From an uncultured Porphyromonadaceae bacterium (lineage in GTDB: Bacteria > Bacteroidota > Bacteroidia > Bacteroidales > Muribaculaceae), in the NCBI GenBank assembly GCA_947175695.1, contig CAMWNT010000001.1, positions 1 through 64,000 on the forward strand: a stretch of DNA of 64,000 nt, given 5' to 3'. Shown piece by piece: positions 52,125-62,337 of this stretch; position 1 is the first letter of the stretch; each line of letters begins with the position of its first letter. The translations under genes were made by a program, and so were the position numbers. The notes beneath the pieces are model-generated. The model was not told the origin of the DNA. It saw nothing but the letters and a program-made list of their open reading frames with translations, and did no database searches.

Positions 52125-54062
52125 ATGTCAATCATTCCAGTCAATACGATATATCTCCCCAAGAGAATCGCCGCTTCCATGGCGGCGGTCGCCGCCATTC
52201 TCACCCCTTCCATCGCCGATGCCCAGCTTAAGGAGTCGCTGGAAGTAGAGGGCACTTATAATAAGGAGATACTCTATCCCGACAAACTCTCCCGACTCCC
52301 GGAACGCCGACGATTGTCGACCCTCGAAAGTGACGTGCCTTACGAACTTTCCGGCACTGAAGCCAATTTCTATCCCTCCGGGGTCGCCATCCCGGCGACT
52401 GCATATGGCGCGAACCGCACCGACATTCCCCCGCGCGGTTATCTCGACCTGCGGCTCGGAAGCTGGCTCAACGCTTCGCTTCAAGCCGGATATGAGGCAA
52501 TCTCTTCCGAACAACGCACCCTCGGAATTTGGCTGCGCCATAACTCCACCTCACTATGGAATCCGGCCACAGCCGACAAAGCATGGTCGCCCGCTCCGAT
52601 GCCCGATGATTATCCCGGCTTCAAACGCTTCAGCTATCAGGAAGCTATCGGTGCCCGTTTCTCGGAAAACTTCACCGGCATAGGGCGCCTCGAAGCCGGA
52701 GTGAGATATCGACTCGGATGGTTCAATTATTACAGCGCCATCCCGACCCTCCGGCCTGACGGCGATTGGACAAAAATGCCCACCCAGACACTCAACGACG
52801 CATCGTTCAATGTCGGATTCATTTCACGCCGCGATCTGTCGTCAGTCAATCTCTGGAATGCCAATCTCGCTTTCCGACACGTCGCTTTCCGCACCGCCAC
52901 TCGCGAGTCATCGCTGCGCCTTGACGGAGCCTACACGCGCCGACTCGCCGAAGGATCCGATCTCGGAGCCGACGCATCGCTGCAATGCCTCTTCTATTCT
53001 GCCGCCGATGATGCGAAAGCCGTCGACAATTACGGCAATTTACGTCTATCACCCTTCTATCGCTGGCGAAGCGGAATGGTCACTCTCCGCGCCGGAGCCA
53101 ACCTCGACTTTACATTCAACGCCGATGCCACCACTCCCGACGAGCATTACGCCCTGTTTCACGTGTCGCCCGATGTCAGATTCGATATCTACGGCAACCG
53201 GGCCACAGGATGGATCCATGTCACAGGCGGCCAGGAACTTCATACCCTCGCGTCGGCGGTAGATGCCAATCTCTATTGCCTGCCTGAGTTGCAGTCAACC
53301 ACCCCGGTGTTCTCTCCCCTCGACGCCAGAATAGGCACATCGCTCAAGCCCTTCGGAGGCTTCAACGCCGAAGTGGAGCTGCAGTATAAAATCACTCGCA
53401 ATGTGGCCGGCGACGGATGGAGCTTGCTCCTGCTCCGCAGCAATCCCCTCTACGGCAATATTCCGCTTCCCGAACTTCGCGACCCTGCGACAGACGTTGC
53501 GACCTATGGACTCGGACGCGAACGCTATAATATATCCGGCCTCTCGGCGGCCGTCAGACTCGCCTACACCCCGGCTTATTGGCTCGATATCAAGGCCGAC
53601 GGATCATATACGCCGCAGAATGCCACAACGGGTGTCTACAACGGCCCCGACCGACCGCGATGGATACTTGACGCCGGATTTACCGTGCGCCCGATCAAGT
53701 CGCTCGCCATCGGAGTCGGCTATGAATATCGCGGCGTCCGCCGCATATGGTCGCCGATGATTGCCGCCGACACATCCACAAGAGCCGGAGGCATATCGCA
53801 GGGTTCGGGATCGGGCATATCCGGAGGCGGCAACACCGGAGCCGCGGCATCCTCGCCGAAGGCCGACCCCGCGTCACTCCGCCTGCCCGACATCACATGT
53901 CTCAACGCCGACATCGAATGGCAACTTCCCGAAATGAAGGGCGTCAAGAATGTCATACTGGGCGTGCACGCCCGCAATATCCTGGGCCACAACGAGATCA
54001 TTCTTCCGGGATTGCCCTCTGAGGGCATGACTCTCAGCGGCTCGCTCCAGATTCTCTTCTGA
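52125..54062 (+). CDS. Outer membrane beta-barrel protein (TonB-receptor-like barrel without an evident plug)
   Basis: Many amphipathic beta strands and terminal LQILF; directly after TPR gene. Confidence 0.65.
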   Translation: MSIIPVNTIYLPKRIAASMAAVAAILTPSIADAQLKESLEVEGTYNKEILYPDKLSRLPERRRLSTLESDVPYELSGTEANFYPSGVAIPATAYGANRTDIPPRGYLDLRLGSWLNASLQAGYEAISSEQRTLGIWLRHNSTSLWNPATADKAWSPAPMPDDYPGFKRFSYQEAIGARFSENFTGIGRLEAGVRYRLGWFNYYSAIPTLRPDGDWTKMPTQTLNDASFNVGFISRRDLSSVNLWNANLAFRHVAFRTATRESSLRLDGAYTRRLAEGSDLGADASLQCLFYSAADDAKAVDNYGNLRLSPFYRWRSGMVTLRAGANLDFTFNADATTPDEHYALFHVSPDVRFDIYGNRATGWIHVTGGQELHTLASAVDANLYCLPELQSTTPVFSPLDARIGTSLKPFGGFNAEVELQYKITRNVAGDGWSLLLLRSNPLYGNIPLPELRDPATDVATYGLGRERYNISGLSAAVRLAYTPAYWLDIKADGSYTPQNATTGVYNGPDRPRWILDAGFTVRPIKSLAIGVGYEYRGVRRIWSPMIAADTSTRAGGISQGSGSGISGGGNTGAAASSPKADPASLRLPDITCLNADIEWQLPEMKGVKNVILGVHARNILGHNEIILPGLPSEGMTLSGSLQILF

Positions 54063-54175
54063 TGCCGAGCCGATTCGGATATGTAAAACATACTGACCCT
54101 CAATCGCGTTTTAATATATAGGCGCTATGACTCTCGTCATAGCGCCCACTTTGCAAAACAAAAACAGCAACGATT

Positions 54176-54691
54176 ATGACACTATCATATAGCAATGAAG
54201 ACGATCGCGCCTACGGACTCGCCGGAATGGCAATCTCCCTGGCCGGACTCGACGCCCTCGACAGCATCGTCGACATCTCGCTTGATGCCGACGGCCCGAT
54301 GGTGAATTTCTCTCAGCAGTATTATTACTCTCTTTCGCCGGCTGTATCCCCGAAGTCGGTATGGGAGAATCTTATACGCAATTTCCATATCACGGCTTCA
54401 ATGGTGGTCGGCAATGTGCTCGCCCGCTCTATGGTCAGACTCCACGAAGACCTCCCCGCCGAGGTCGAACGTGAAATCTATTCCGAGATCGCTGCCGAGG
54501 GGGCCGATTCGTGCGGTCTTGAAAAGGATGAGACGGAGGTGCTCTATCGCCGCATCATGAGCCAACACCGGCGCATATTCGGCAACCCCCGCCTTCATCC
54601 GGCCATCACCGAGCTGGCGCGCATAATCTCTCGCCGGCGCACCCTCTCGGGGCTGGAGCTTCGCGAGGAGCTCGCCTATCTCCAACTCTGA
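54176..54691 (+). CDS. Hypothetical protein
   Basis: 171-aa ORF between the barrel gene and ruvB with matching codon usage. Confidence 0.6.
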   Translation: MTLSYSNEDDRAYGLAGMAISLAGLDALDSIVDISLDADGPMVNFSQQYYYSLSPAVSPKSVWENLIRNFHITASMVVGNVLARSMVRLHEDLPAEVEREIYSEIAAEGADSCGLEKDETEVLYRRIMSQHRRIFGNPRLHPAITELARIISRRRTLSGLELREELAYLQL

Positions 54692-54825
54692 TCTCATTGC
54701 CATTTGCTACCCCGGGCCTCGCAGCCTGAAGCAGCGCATTCTGAAACGGCTGAAATTCAACACAGTCTGATAAAACTGTTGATTGACCCACCCCCGCTTC
54801 ACGATCTCATAATTAAACTATCCTG

Positions 54826-55869
54826 ATGTCTGATAATTTCAATATCCACGACCAGCAATATCCCGATGCCGACAGCCGGGGAGGCGATATAGAAAAAGCC
54901 TTGCGTCCTCTCGAATTCGACGATTTTGCAGGTCAGGAAAAGATTATATCCAATCTGCGCATCTTCGTGCAGGCCGCGCGCCTGCGCGGCGAAGCGCTCG
55001 ACCATACACTCCTGCATGGCCCCCCCGGACTCGGAAAGACCACCCTTTCGAATATAGTGGCCAACGAACTCGGCGTCGGGTTTAAGGTGACGTCGGGGCC
55101 GGTGCTCGACAAGCCTGGCGATCTCGCCGGCATTCTTATGAGTCTCGAGCCCCACGATGTGCTATTTATCGATGAGATTCATCGTCTTCATCCGATTGTC
55201 GAAGAATATCTCTATTCGGCGATGGAAGACTATCGAATCGATATCCTTCTCGATAAGGGCCCGGGAGCGAAGAGCGTGCAGCTGACTCTCTCCCCTTTCA
55301 CTCTGATCGGCGCCACCACTCGCAGCGGCCTGCTTACGTCGCCACTCCGCGCGCGCTTCGGAATCAATTGTCATCTTGAATATTACGATCATGAGGTGCT
55401 TCGCGGAATCGTGATTCGTTCGGCCCGGCTGCTGAAGGCGGGCATCGATGAGGACGCCGCTCTCGAAATCGCTCTCCGAAGTCGCGGCACACCGCGTATC
55501 GCCAACGCACTGCTCCGACGTGTGCGCGATTTCGCAATGGTGATGGGCGACGGCCGCATCACCCTCTCGATAGCCCGCACAGCCCTCGAGGCACTCAATA
55601 TCGACCGCTACGGACTCGATGAAATCGACAATAAGATTCTCCTTACAATCATCGATAAATTTCGCGGCGGACCGGTCGGACTGTCGACGATCGCCACGGC
55701 GCTTGGTGAGGATGCCGGCACAATCGAGGAGGTGTATGAGCCATATCTGATCAAAGAGGGATTCATCAAGCGCACCCCCCGCGGACGCGAAGTGACCCCG
55801 ATGGCCTATGCCCATCTCGGACGCACCCCGCTCTCTTCTCCCGACTCCCTCTTCGGCGACAGCATTTGA
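54826..55869 (+). CDS. ruvB: Holliday junction helicase RuvB
   Basis: [59 protein letters not shown]. Confidence 0.97.
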   Translation: MSDNFNIHDQQYPDADSRGGDIEKALRPLEFDDFAGQEKIISNLRIFVQAARLRGEALDHTLLHGPPGLGKTTLSNIVANELGVGFKVTSGPVLDKPGDLAGILMSLEPHDVLFIDEIHRLHPIVEEYLYSAMEDYRIDILLDKGPGAKSVQLTLSPFTLIGATTRSGLLTSPLRARFGINCHLEYYDHEVLRGIVIRSARLLKAGIDEDAALEIALRSRGTPRIANALLRRVRDFAMVMGDGRITLSIARTALEALNIDRYGLDEIDNKILLTIIDKFRGGPVGLSTIATALGEDAGTIEEVYEPYLIKEGFIKRTPRGREVTPMAYAHLGRTPLSSPDSLFGDSI

Positions 55870-55935
55870 TCTGACTTATAAACGGTTTAAATTCAAACAC
55901 TCTCTTAAACCGTTTCTTAATATAAATTCCACTAT

Positions 55936-58464
55936 ATGGCGGGTATAAAATCGCTGGTAAAAGACACTGCCGTCTACGGACTCAGCAGCATCGTGGGGCG
56001 TTTCCTCAACTGGATTCTCGTCCCACTCTACGTATATCTCTTCCCGGCCAATGAATATGGCATCGTCAGCTATCTTTATAGCTTCACGGCCGTGGCTCTC
56101 GTGATTCTTAACTATGGACTGGAGACAGGCTTTTTTCGGTTTGCCAACCGCTCCGACGATCCCGACCGCGTCTATACGACGGCGTTGTGGTCGGTCGGAG
56201 TGTCGTCGGTGGCGTTTATCGCTCTCCTTTCCCTTTTCCTCCCTTCTATAGCCGATGCGATTCTTCTCCCGAAGCATCCCGAATATGTATGGATGCTCGG
56301 CTTCACTGTGGCCATTGACGCTTTTTCGAATATCCCTTTCGCCTATCTGCGCTATAGCAACCGCGCCTGGACTTTCGCCGGGATAAAATTCCTCAATATC
56401 GGAGTCAATATACTGCTCAACATTTTCTTTATCCTTGTGTGTCCCTGGCTCGAACGGGTGTGTCCGGCTTCGATCAATTGGTTTTACACTCCGATGGGGG
56501 GCATCGGCTATGGTATCGGATGGATATTCGTGGCCAATGTCATCTCTTCAATCACGGTCATTCTCGCGCTGACCCCGTTCTTTATCCGCAAGCGATGGAG
56601 GTTTGACGCCTCGCTGCTTGGCAAGATGCTCAATTATAGCTGGCCGCTGCTCATCCTGGGTGTGGCCGGAATTGCCAGCCAGAATATGGGGCAGATGATT
56701 ATCCCATATATCTTCCGCGGCAGCGAGGAGGCGGCGCGCACTATGGTGGGCATCTATGGCGCCAATATCAAGATCGCCGTGGTGATGGTGATGTTCACCC
56801 AGGCATTCCGCTATGCCTATGAGCCTTTTATCTTCGCCCAGGCCCGCGCCGGCGGAGAAGACCGTAAGAGCGCCTATTGCGACGCAATGAAATATTTCGT
56901 CATCTTCGGATTGCTCATTTTCCTGGCCGTGATGTATTTCATTCCGGTGTTGCGCCACTTCATTTCGCCGGGATATTGGAGCGGACTGCGGATTGTGCCG
57001 ATAATGATGATGGCGGATCTCTTTTTCGGAGTCTTTTTCAATCTCTCGCTATGGTATAAACTGACCGACCGCACTCGCTGGGGAATGTATTTCTCGCTCC
57101 TTTGCTTCGCCCTGATGCTCGGATTAAACCTTTGGCTTGTTCCGGCCATCGGCATTCCCGACGGCTATATCGGCTCGGCTTGGGCGGCTTTCATCAGCTA
57201 TTTCGCAGTGATGATGCTGAGCTGGATTGTCGGAAAGTATTATTATCCTCTCCCCTATCAGACCGGTCGCATGGCGCTCTACACGCTTCTTGCCGTCGCG
57301 CTCTATTTCATAGGGGAGAATACGGAATATCCCTCGGCCATGTGGCTGACCTATCTTATCCGTGTGCTGCTCCTCGCGGGCTATCTTTGCGTTGTGGCGT
57401 TCTATGAGAATATCCCGATGGTCAGCGGCCGGATGCGCAATGCCGTCCATAGGGTTGTGCCCCGCCGCGCGGTGGGTCGCAAGCGCAGCAATCCGGCACG
57501 CGTGGCCGACGCGTGGCTCCGTATGGCCGCGCCTCGCGGAATGAACATCAATCGTCGCGCCATGATACTCGCCGATTGGGAGAATCGCCATGACGCCGAC
57601 ATCATCCGCGACCGCGTGGATTATTACTGCCGTCGCAGCCGCAACGACAGCGCCATGCAGGAGATAGCGGCTGTTGCGACTCCCGGAGCCTCCGCTGATC
57701 CTGAGGCTATGCCGGTGCGTTCCACGACAGTCGGCGACGTGCGCCCCTGGAAGTATCGCTCGCAGTATGTCTACGACCTCAATCGCTGGATCGATTATGC
57801 CGATCCTTCGGAAAGAATATGCTTTGTGGATGGAGATAATCTTTTCAATCCGTCGGTGGCCGCTCTGGTGAAGACTCGCCGCATGGATTCTCCGGGCGTT
57901 GAAAACGGCGTGGTGCTCAATCTCAATTCGCGCCGTCATTTTCTGAAGGTCTATGATCCTATTCCTTTCAAATATAAAATGCCGAAACTCATTTTCCGGG
58001 GAGAGTGCCGCTTCAAGCCCGACCGTCAGGCATTTATCGAACGCTGGAAAGATTCTCCGCTGATGGATATCGCCGACACCGGACGACCCTATGATGCGCC
58101 CGGACATTCTCGCCCCATATCTATCACCGACCATTACCGATATCGCTATATCCTCGCACTCGAGGGGAATGACGTCTGCTCGGCTCTCTATTGGATCATG
58201 GCTTCGGGATGCATCCCTGTCATGCCGCGTCCGAAGGTGGAGGGTTGGCTGATGCACGGCCGGTTGCAGCCGGGGGTGCATTACATTGAGATTGCGCCCG
58301 ATTTCTCCGATGTAGAGGAGAAGATACGCTATTATAATTCTCATCCAGAAGAGGCGGAGAAGATCGCCAAGGCCTCGACTGAATGGGCGCGTCAGTTTGC
58401 CGACCCCGACCGTGAGGCTATTATTTCTTATCTTGTAGTCGACCGCTATTTCGGCAAGAAGTGA
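55936..58464 (+). CDS. Fusion: N-terminal polysaccharide flippase and C-terminal GT90/CAP10-like glycosyltransferase
   Basis: About 12-14 TM segments to ~residue 485; C-terminal KLIFRGECRFKPDRQAFIERW and HYRYRYILALEGNDVCSALYWIMASGCIPVMPRP. Confidence 0.82.
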   Translation: MAGIKSLVKDTAVYGLSSIVGRFLNWILVPLYVYLFPANEYGIVSYLYSFTAVALVILNYGLETGFFRFANRSDDPDRVYTTALWSVGVSSVAFIALLSLFLPSIADAILLPKHPEYVWMLGFTVAIDAFSNIPFAYLRYSNRAWTFAGIKFLNIGVNILLNIFFILVCPWLERVCPASINWFYTPMGGIGYGIGWIFVANVISSITVILALTPFFIRKRWRFDASLLGKMLNYSWPLLILGVAGIASQNMGQMIIPYIFRGSEEAARTMVGIYGANIKIAVVMVMFTQAFRYAYEPFIFAQARAGGEDRKSAYCDAMKYFVIFGLLIFLAVMYFIPVLRHFISPGYWSGLRIVPIMMMADLFFGVFFNLSLWYKLTDRTRWGMYFSLLCFALMLGLNLWLVPAIGIPDGYIGSAWAAFISYFAVMMLSWIVGKYYYPLPYQTGRMALYTLLAVALYFIGENTEYPSAMWLTYLIRVLLLAGYLCVVAFYENIPMVSGRMRNAVHRVVPRRAVGRKRSNPARVADAWLRMAAPRGMNINRRAMILADWENRHDADIIRDRVDYYCRRSRNDSAMQEIAAVATPGASADPEAMPVRSTTVGDVRPWKYRSQYVYDLNRWIDYADPSERICFVDGDNLFNPSVAALVKTRRMDSPGVENGVVLNLNSRRHFLKVYDPIPFKYKMPKLIFRGECRFKPDRQAFIERWKDSPLMDIADTGRPYDAPGHSRPISITDHYRYRYILALEGNDVCSALYWIMASGCIPVMPRPKVEGWLMHGRLQPGVHYIEIAPDFSDVEEKIRYYNSHPEEAEKIAKASTEWARQFADPDREAIISYLVVDRYFGKK

Positions 58465-58492
58465 GTGTCGACTTTTATCGTGAAAATTTATT

Positions 58493-59020
58493 ATGGAATC
58501 AGCCAACAACAATATAATCTCCGGCCAGCCGATTGATGGCGCTGCCGATAGCAAAGCCTCATCGTCGGCCGACGCGAGACTTACATTTCCCAAATCGGAG
58601 CGTCTGCGCCACAAGATACTCGTGGATTCGCTTTTCGCAAAGGGGAAGTCGGTCTATGAGTATCCTTTCCGCGTCGTGTGTCGCACATTGACCGACGCCG
58701 AGCTTGCCGAAGCATTCAGCATCGGCATCCCCGATCGCATCGCCCCTCTTCAAGTATTGATCACTATCCCGAAGAAAAAGCGCCGGCATGCAGTCGACCG
58801 CGTCTTGATGCGTCGCCGCATCCGCGATATCTGGCGTCGGCATCGCCGACCGCTGCGCGCCGTCATCGAGGCTGCTCCGGAACTGCGCACGATGTCGGTG
58901 GCCATAATCTATATGAGCAACGAAAATATTCCCTCGGCCACACTCGAACGCAAACTGACTCGCCTCATCGGGAAGCTGATCGCGCGGGTTGATGCGGAGT
59001 CCGCTCCGGATCCCGTCTAA
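58493..59020 (+). CDS. rnpA: Ribonuclease P protein component
   Basis: LTFPKSERLRHKILVDSLFAKGKS; KKKRRHAVDRVLMRRRIRDIWRRHR. Confidence 0.85.
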   Translation: MESANNNIISGQPIDGAADSKASSSADARLTFPKSERLRHKILVDSLFAKGKSVYEYPFRVVCRTLTDAELAEAFSIGIPDRIAPLQVLITIPKKKRRHAVDRVLMRRRIRDIWRRHRRPLRAVIEAAPELRTMSVAIIYMSNENIPSATLERKLTRLIGKLIARVDAESAPDPV

Positions 59021-59074
59021 CCTTAATATCTGTTAAGGAATCGGGATAGATAGCAGATGCGGTATTAAATTCTG

Positions 59075-59249
59075 TTAAAGATGGAGGGGTTCGGGCAAAC
59101 CATTCGACAGATGACGTGTTATAGTAGTAAAGAAAGATGAAAATCGTTTCATGATGTTAGGTTAGTTCGAAAAAGTATTATGGAAAAACTTTGCGTCCGC
59201 GATCCCCTGTGAAGGGCATCGCGGACGTTTTCGTTATGCTTGATCCTCG
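59075..59249 (-). repeat. Copy 1 of inverted-pair element (hairpin + 63-nt core + MKRFSSFF mini-ORF)
   Basis: Reverse complement closely matches 63833-63998. Confidence 0.92.
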
Positions 59250-59257
59250 GGTTGGAC

Positions 59258-60271
59258 TTATTTCGATTTCCCGGCGCCAAACGCCAGAAGGGGCGTCGCG
59301 AGAAGCGCCGCAAGGGCGCCTATGCGATTCTTGAAGCGCACACGCGGGTTGCGAAGCTCGCGCGCTGAGTGACGGCGAATGTAGGCGCAGCATTCGGCCA
59401 GGCAAGCGCGATAGCGCCGACGCGTCGCATCGTCGGGATAGTCGGCGCGACGCAATGCGCGCAGAAGCAACAGCAGCATGTTGAAATTGGCCGAATAGCG
59501 ACGGTCGACTGCAGCAGCCCGAAGTTCGGGATAGATGGCGGCGACAGTCTCCTCTATGCGGCGTGTGACATCAAGCACTATAAGCCGATCGCTATTGAAG
59601 GAGTGGATAATGCTCCCTTCGCGTTGGCGATAGAGATAGACAGTCACGCGCGAATCAACATATCGCCGACACCGCGCCACAACCCTGTGAAACATATCCA
59701 GATCTTCATATAGCATCCCTTCGCTGAAACGCTCGTTGCCGATCACATCCCGACGATAAAGCTTGCCACATAAAGAAGCTTCTACCCCGCTCTGGTAAAG
59801 ACTCTCTTCCAGAGCCTGCTTTCCGCTCATCACGCGCACTCCCCTCTCGCTTTCCGATCCGCTATTCCATTCGCGCTCGCACGACTGCATCACACGCGCC
59901 TCTCGTCCATCGGCGAAGCGCAAGAGGCTCCCCCCGGCGATCCCCGCGTCATGACGCTCGATAAGACTTATCAACCATTCGAGCGCATACGGTGGCCAGA
60001 GATCGTCGCTGTCGATGAACGCTAAATATTCTCCACGCGCGGCGTCGATGCCGGCGTTGCGCGCCGCCGCCACTCCGGAATGCGGGATGCCCACATAGCG
60101 GATCCGAGAGTCGGCCTGCGCCAGACGCTCTATAATATCGCGCGTCGGGTCGGTGCTTCCGTCATCTACCACAATCACCTCCCAATCGGCAAACGTCTGG
60201 CTACGGATCGCATCTACGACCGACCCGATCCACTGCGCGCTCTCATAAGCGGGGATCACTATGCTAACCAT
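59258..60271 (-). CDS. Glycosyltransferase family 2
   Basis: VSIVIPAYESAQWIGSVVDAIRSQTFADWEVIVVDDGSTDPT; DSDD. Confidence 0.93.
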   Translation of the reverse strand: MVSIVIPAYESAQWIGSVVDAIRSQTFADWEVIVVDDGSTDPTRDIIERLAQADSRIRYVGIPHSGVAAARNAGIDAARGEYLAFIDSDDLWPPYALEWLISLIERHDAGIAGGSLLRFADGREARVMQSCEREWNSGSESERGVRVMSGKQALEESLYQSGVEASLCGKLYRRDVIGNERFSEGMLYEDLDMFHRVVARCRRYVDSRVTVYLYRQREGSIIHSFNSDRLIVLDVTRRIEETVAAIYPELRAAAVDRRYSANFNMLLLLLRALRRADYPDDATRRRYRACLAECCAYIRRHSARELRNPRVRFKNRIGALAALLATPLLAFGAGKSK

Positions 60272-60809
60272 TCACACACTTATAAATTTCCCATAACGCG
60301 ATTCCGGCGCTCACGCTGACGTTGAGCGAGTGCTTGATGCCATGCATCGGTATCTCAAGAGCCACGTCGGCCATATCGACAATCCGCTGATCGACGCCAT
60401 TGACCTCATTGCCCACCACGAGCAGCATCTCGCGCCCCTCGCCGATGCGTGCATACACATCGGCGAAATCCTGAAGCGACACACTGTCGTGGATCTGCTC
60501 GAGAACAATCACCAGCACACCCTTCGCCTTGAGCCGCGCCACTTCCGTGCAGGCGTCTTCTACATGACGCCATGCGACACTATCTTCCGCGCCCAGCGAA
60601 CTCTTGGAGATCTCCGGCGACGGAGGCACAGCCGATATGCCGGCCATCACCACTTCCTTCACCTTGAATGCGTCGGATGTGCGCAGCATCGCTCCTATAT
60701 TGGAGGCCGAACGCACATTATCGGCCATCAGCCGGAGCGGCAGCTTGTCGAGCCGGCGATAGTCGTCGCATGAGATGCGGGTGAGCTCTATAATATTCTT
60801 CTTCTTCAC
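60264..60809 (-). CDS. TrmH/SpoU family RNA methyltransferase
   Basis: NVRSASNIGAMLRTSDAF; VVGNEVNGVDQ; LEIPMHGIKHSLNVSVSAGIALWE. Confidence 0.92.
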   Translation of the reverse strand: MKKKNIIELTRISCDDYRRLDKLPLRLMADNVRSASNIGAMLRTSDAFKVKEVVMAGISAVPPSPEISKSSLGAEDSVAWRHVEDACTEVARLKAKGVLVIVLEQIHDSVSLQDFADVYARIGEGREMLLVVGNEVNGVDQRIVDMADVALEIPMHGIKHSLNVSVSAGIALWEIYKCVNG

Positions 60810-60827
60810 GAATCAGGGATTGACGAA

Positions 60828-61811
60828 TCATGAAAGTTCGAGCATACGCAGAATCGGTCGGATCGCTTTCTCGGCCAATGAGGGCTCGACGATGATCTCG
60901 GGCTGCTCGTCGCGCAAAGCGAGATACACCTTCTCCAGAGTATTCATCTTCATATAGTCGCAGAGATTGCACTGACACTCGGCGTCGTCGGCCGGAGCCG
61001 CGAGGAATGTCTTCTCCGGACACTGCTTGCGCATCTCGAAGAGAATGCCGCTTTCGGTCACTACTATATATACCGGGGCATCGTCTTGAGCGGCGAAGTC
61101 GAGCAGGGCGGCAGTGCTGCCCACCTTGTCGGCGATCAGCTGCAGCGGTCGCTTACACTCGGGATGCACGAGTATCTTGGCGCCGGGGTTGGTCTTCTTC
61201 ATCTCCAGGATGCGCTCCATCGAGAAGCGTTCGTGGACATGGCATGCGCCGTTCCAAAGGAGCATTTCGCGCCCGGTCACACTATTTATATATTCGCCGA
61301 GATTGCGGTCGGGGCCGAAGATGATCTTCTCATCCTTCGGGAGAGCTTCGATCACCTTGCGGGCATTGCCGGATGTGACGACAATGTCGGTGTGGGCCTT
61401 GACGGCGGCCGATGTATTCACGTAGCTGACCACAGTATGATCGGGGTGCGCCTCGACGAAGCGTGCGAATTCCTCGGGATCGCAGCTGTCGGCCAACGAG
61501 CATCCGGCCTCGGCGTCGGGCACAACCACCTTCTTGTCGGGGCATAGAATCTTGGCGGTCTCTCCCATGAAATGGACTCCACACATGACTATCATGCGAG
61601 CGTCGGTCGCGGCCGCCTTACGGGCCAGGGCGAGCGAGTCGCCGATGAAATCCGCGATCTCCTGGATTTCGTCGCGTTGATAATAATGCGCCATGATCAG
61701 GGCGTTTTTCTCCTTCTTCAAGCGGGCGATCTCGCTCTTGAGCTGAGCGACGGAAAGATCGGTTTTCGACGGGCAGACAGTGCCGCAATTCGCTGACAGA
61801 TTCTCGGCCAT
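60828..61811 (-). CDS. nadA: Quinolinate synthase A
   Basis: AHYYQRDEIQEIADFIGDSLALAR; GVHFMGETAKIL; ECQCNLCDYMKMNTLEK. Confidence 0.95.
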   Translation of the reverse strand: MAENLSANCGTVCPSKTDLSVAQLKSEIARLKKEKNALIMAHYYQRDEIQEIADFIGDSLALARKAAATDARMIVMCGVHFMGETAKILCPDKKVVVPDAEAGCSLADSCDPEEFARFVEAHPDHTVVSYVNTSAAVKAHTDIVVTSGNARKVIEALPKDEKIIFGPDRNLGEYINSVTGREMLLWNGACHVHERFSMERILEMKKTNPGAKILVHPECKRPLQLIADKVGSTAALLDFAAQDDAPVYIVVTESGILFEMRKQCPEKTFLAAPADDAECQCNLCDYMKMNTLEKVYLALRDEQPEIIVEPSLAEKAIRPILRMLELS

Positions 61812-62306
61812 TTTTTTATTTTTTATAGAAGTTTGGTAGAATTTTAAAATTAAAAATTTTCACCTCAAAATATAACCACAACAATAAAGCCTGTCAATAA
61901 CAGGCAATAACTTTCCGCCTGAAAATTTGGAAATCTCGGTTATTAGTGTCCGGGTTGACCTTATTAACATGTTATCGACAAGTCGCTATCCTCATTCTCA
62001 TGCAGATATGGCGGTTATTGACATTTTGTCGGGGATGGCAAAGTTAATAAATTTTATCGAGTCGGAGGGCGTTTTCTTGTCGAAAAAGCGGCAAAAGCTG
62101 TTAAAATAGCTGTCAATCCGGAGCCGGGTTGTCGACAACCCTCCCGACTGCAGGCGCCTTCGAGGGGGGACGTAAAAATTTTCTTATTTTCCAAAAATAT
62201 GGCTATATAGTAATTAATGAGTTATTTACATAGTTTTCGACCGGTTTTTGAGGGCTTTTCAACAGGTTTTTGACAAGTTTTTGACAGCCTCGGGCGCGCT
62301 TTTCGG

Positions 62307-62337
62307 TTGCAAAGTTGGGAAAGTTGAGTTATATTTG
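62307..62337 (+). promoter_or_regulatory. Bacteroidetes-type promoter upstream of pyrH
   Basis: TTG 62307-62309, 20-nt spacer, TATATTTG 62330-62337. Confidence 0.6.

Noticed and set aside
58493-59020. rnpA as part of a dnaA-rpmH-rnpA origin cluster
   Set aside because: Neither dnaA nor rpmH is adjacent; neighbours are the flippase fusion and a glycosyltransferase.
61927-62109. 60-aa ORF MEISVISVRVDLINMLSTSRYP...
   Set aside because: AT-rich intergenic ORF without a recognisable domain, coding-like composition or convincing ribosome site.
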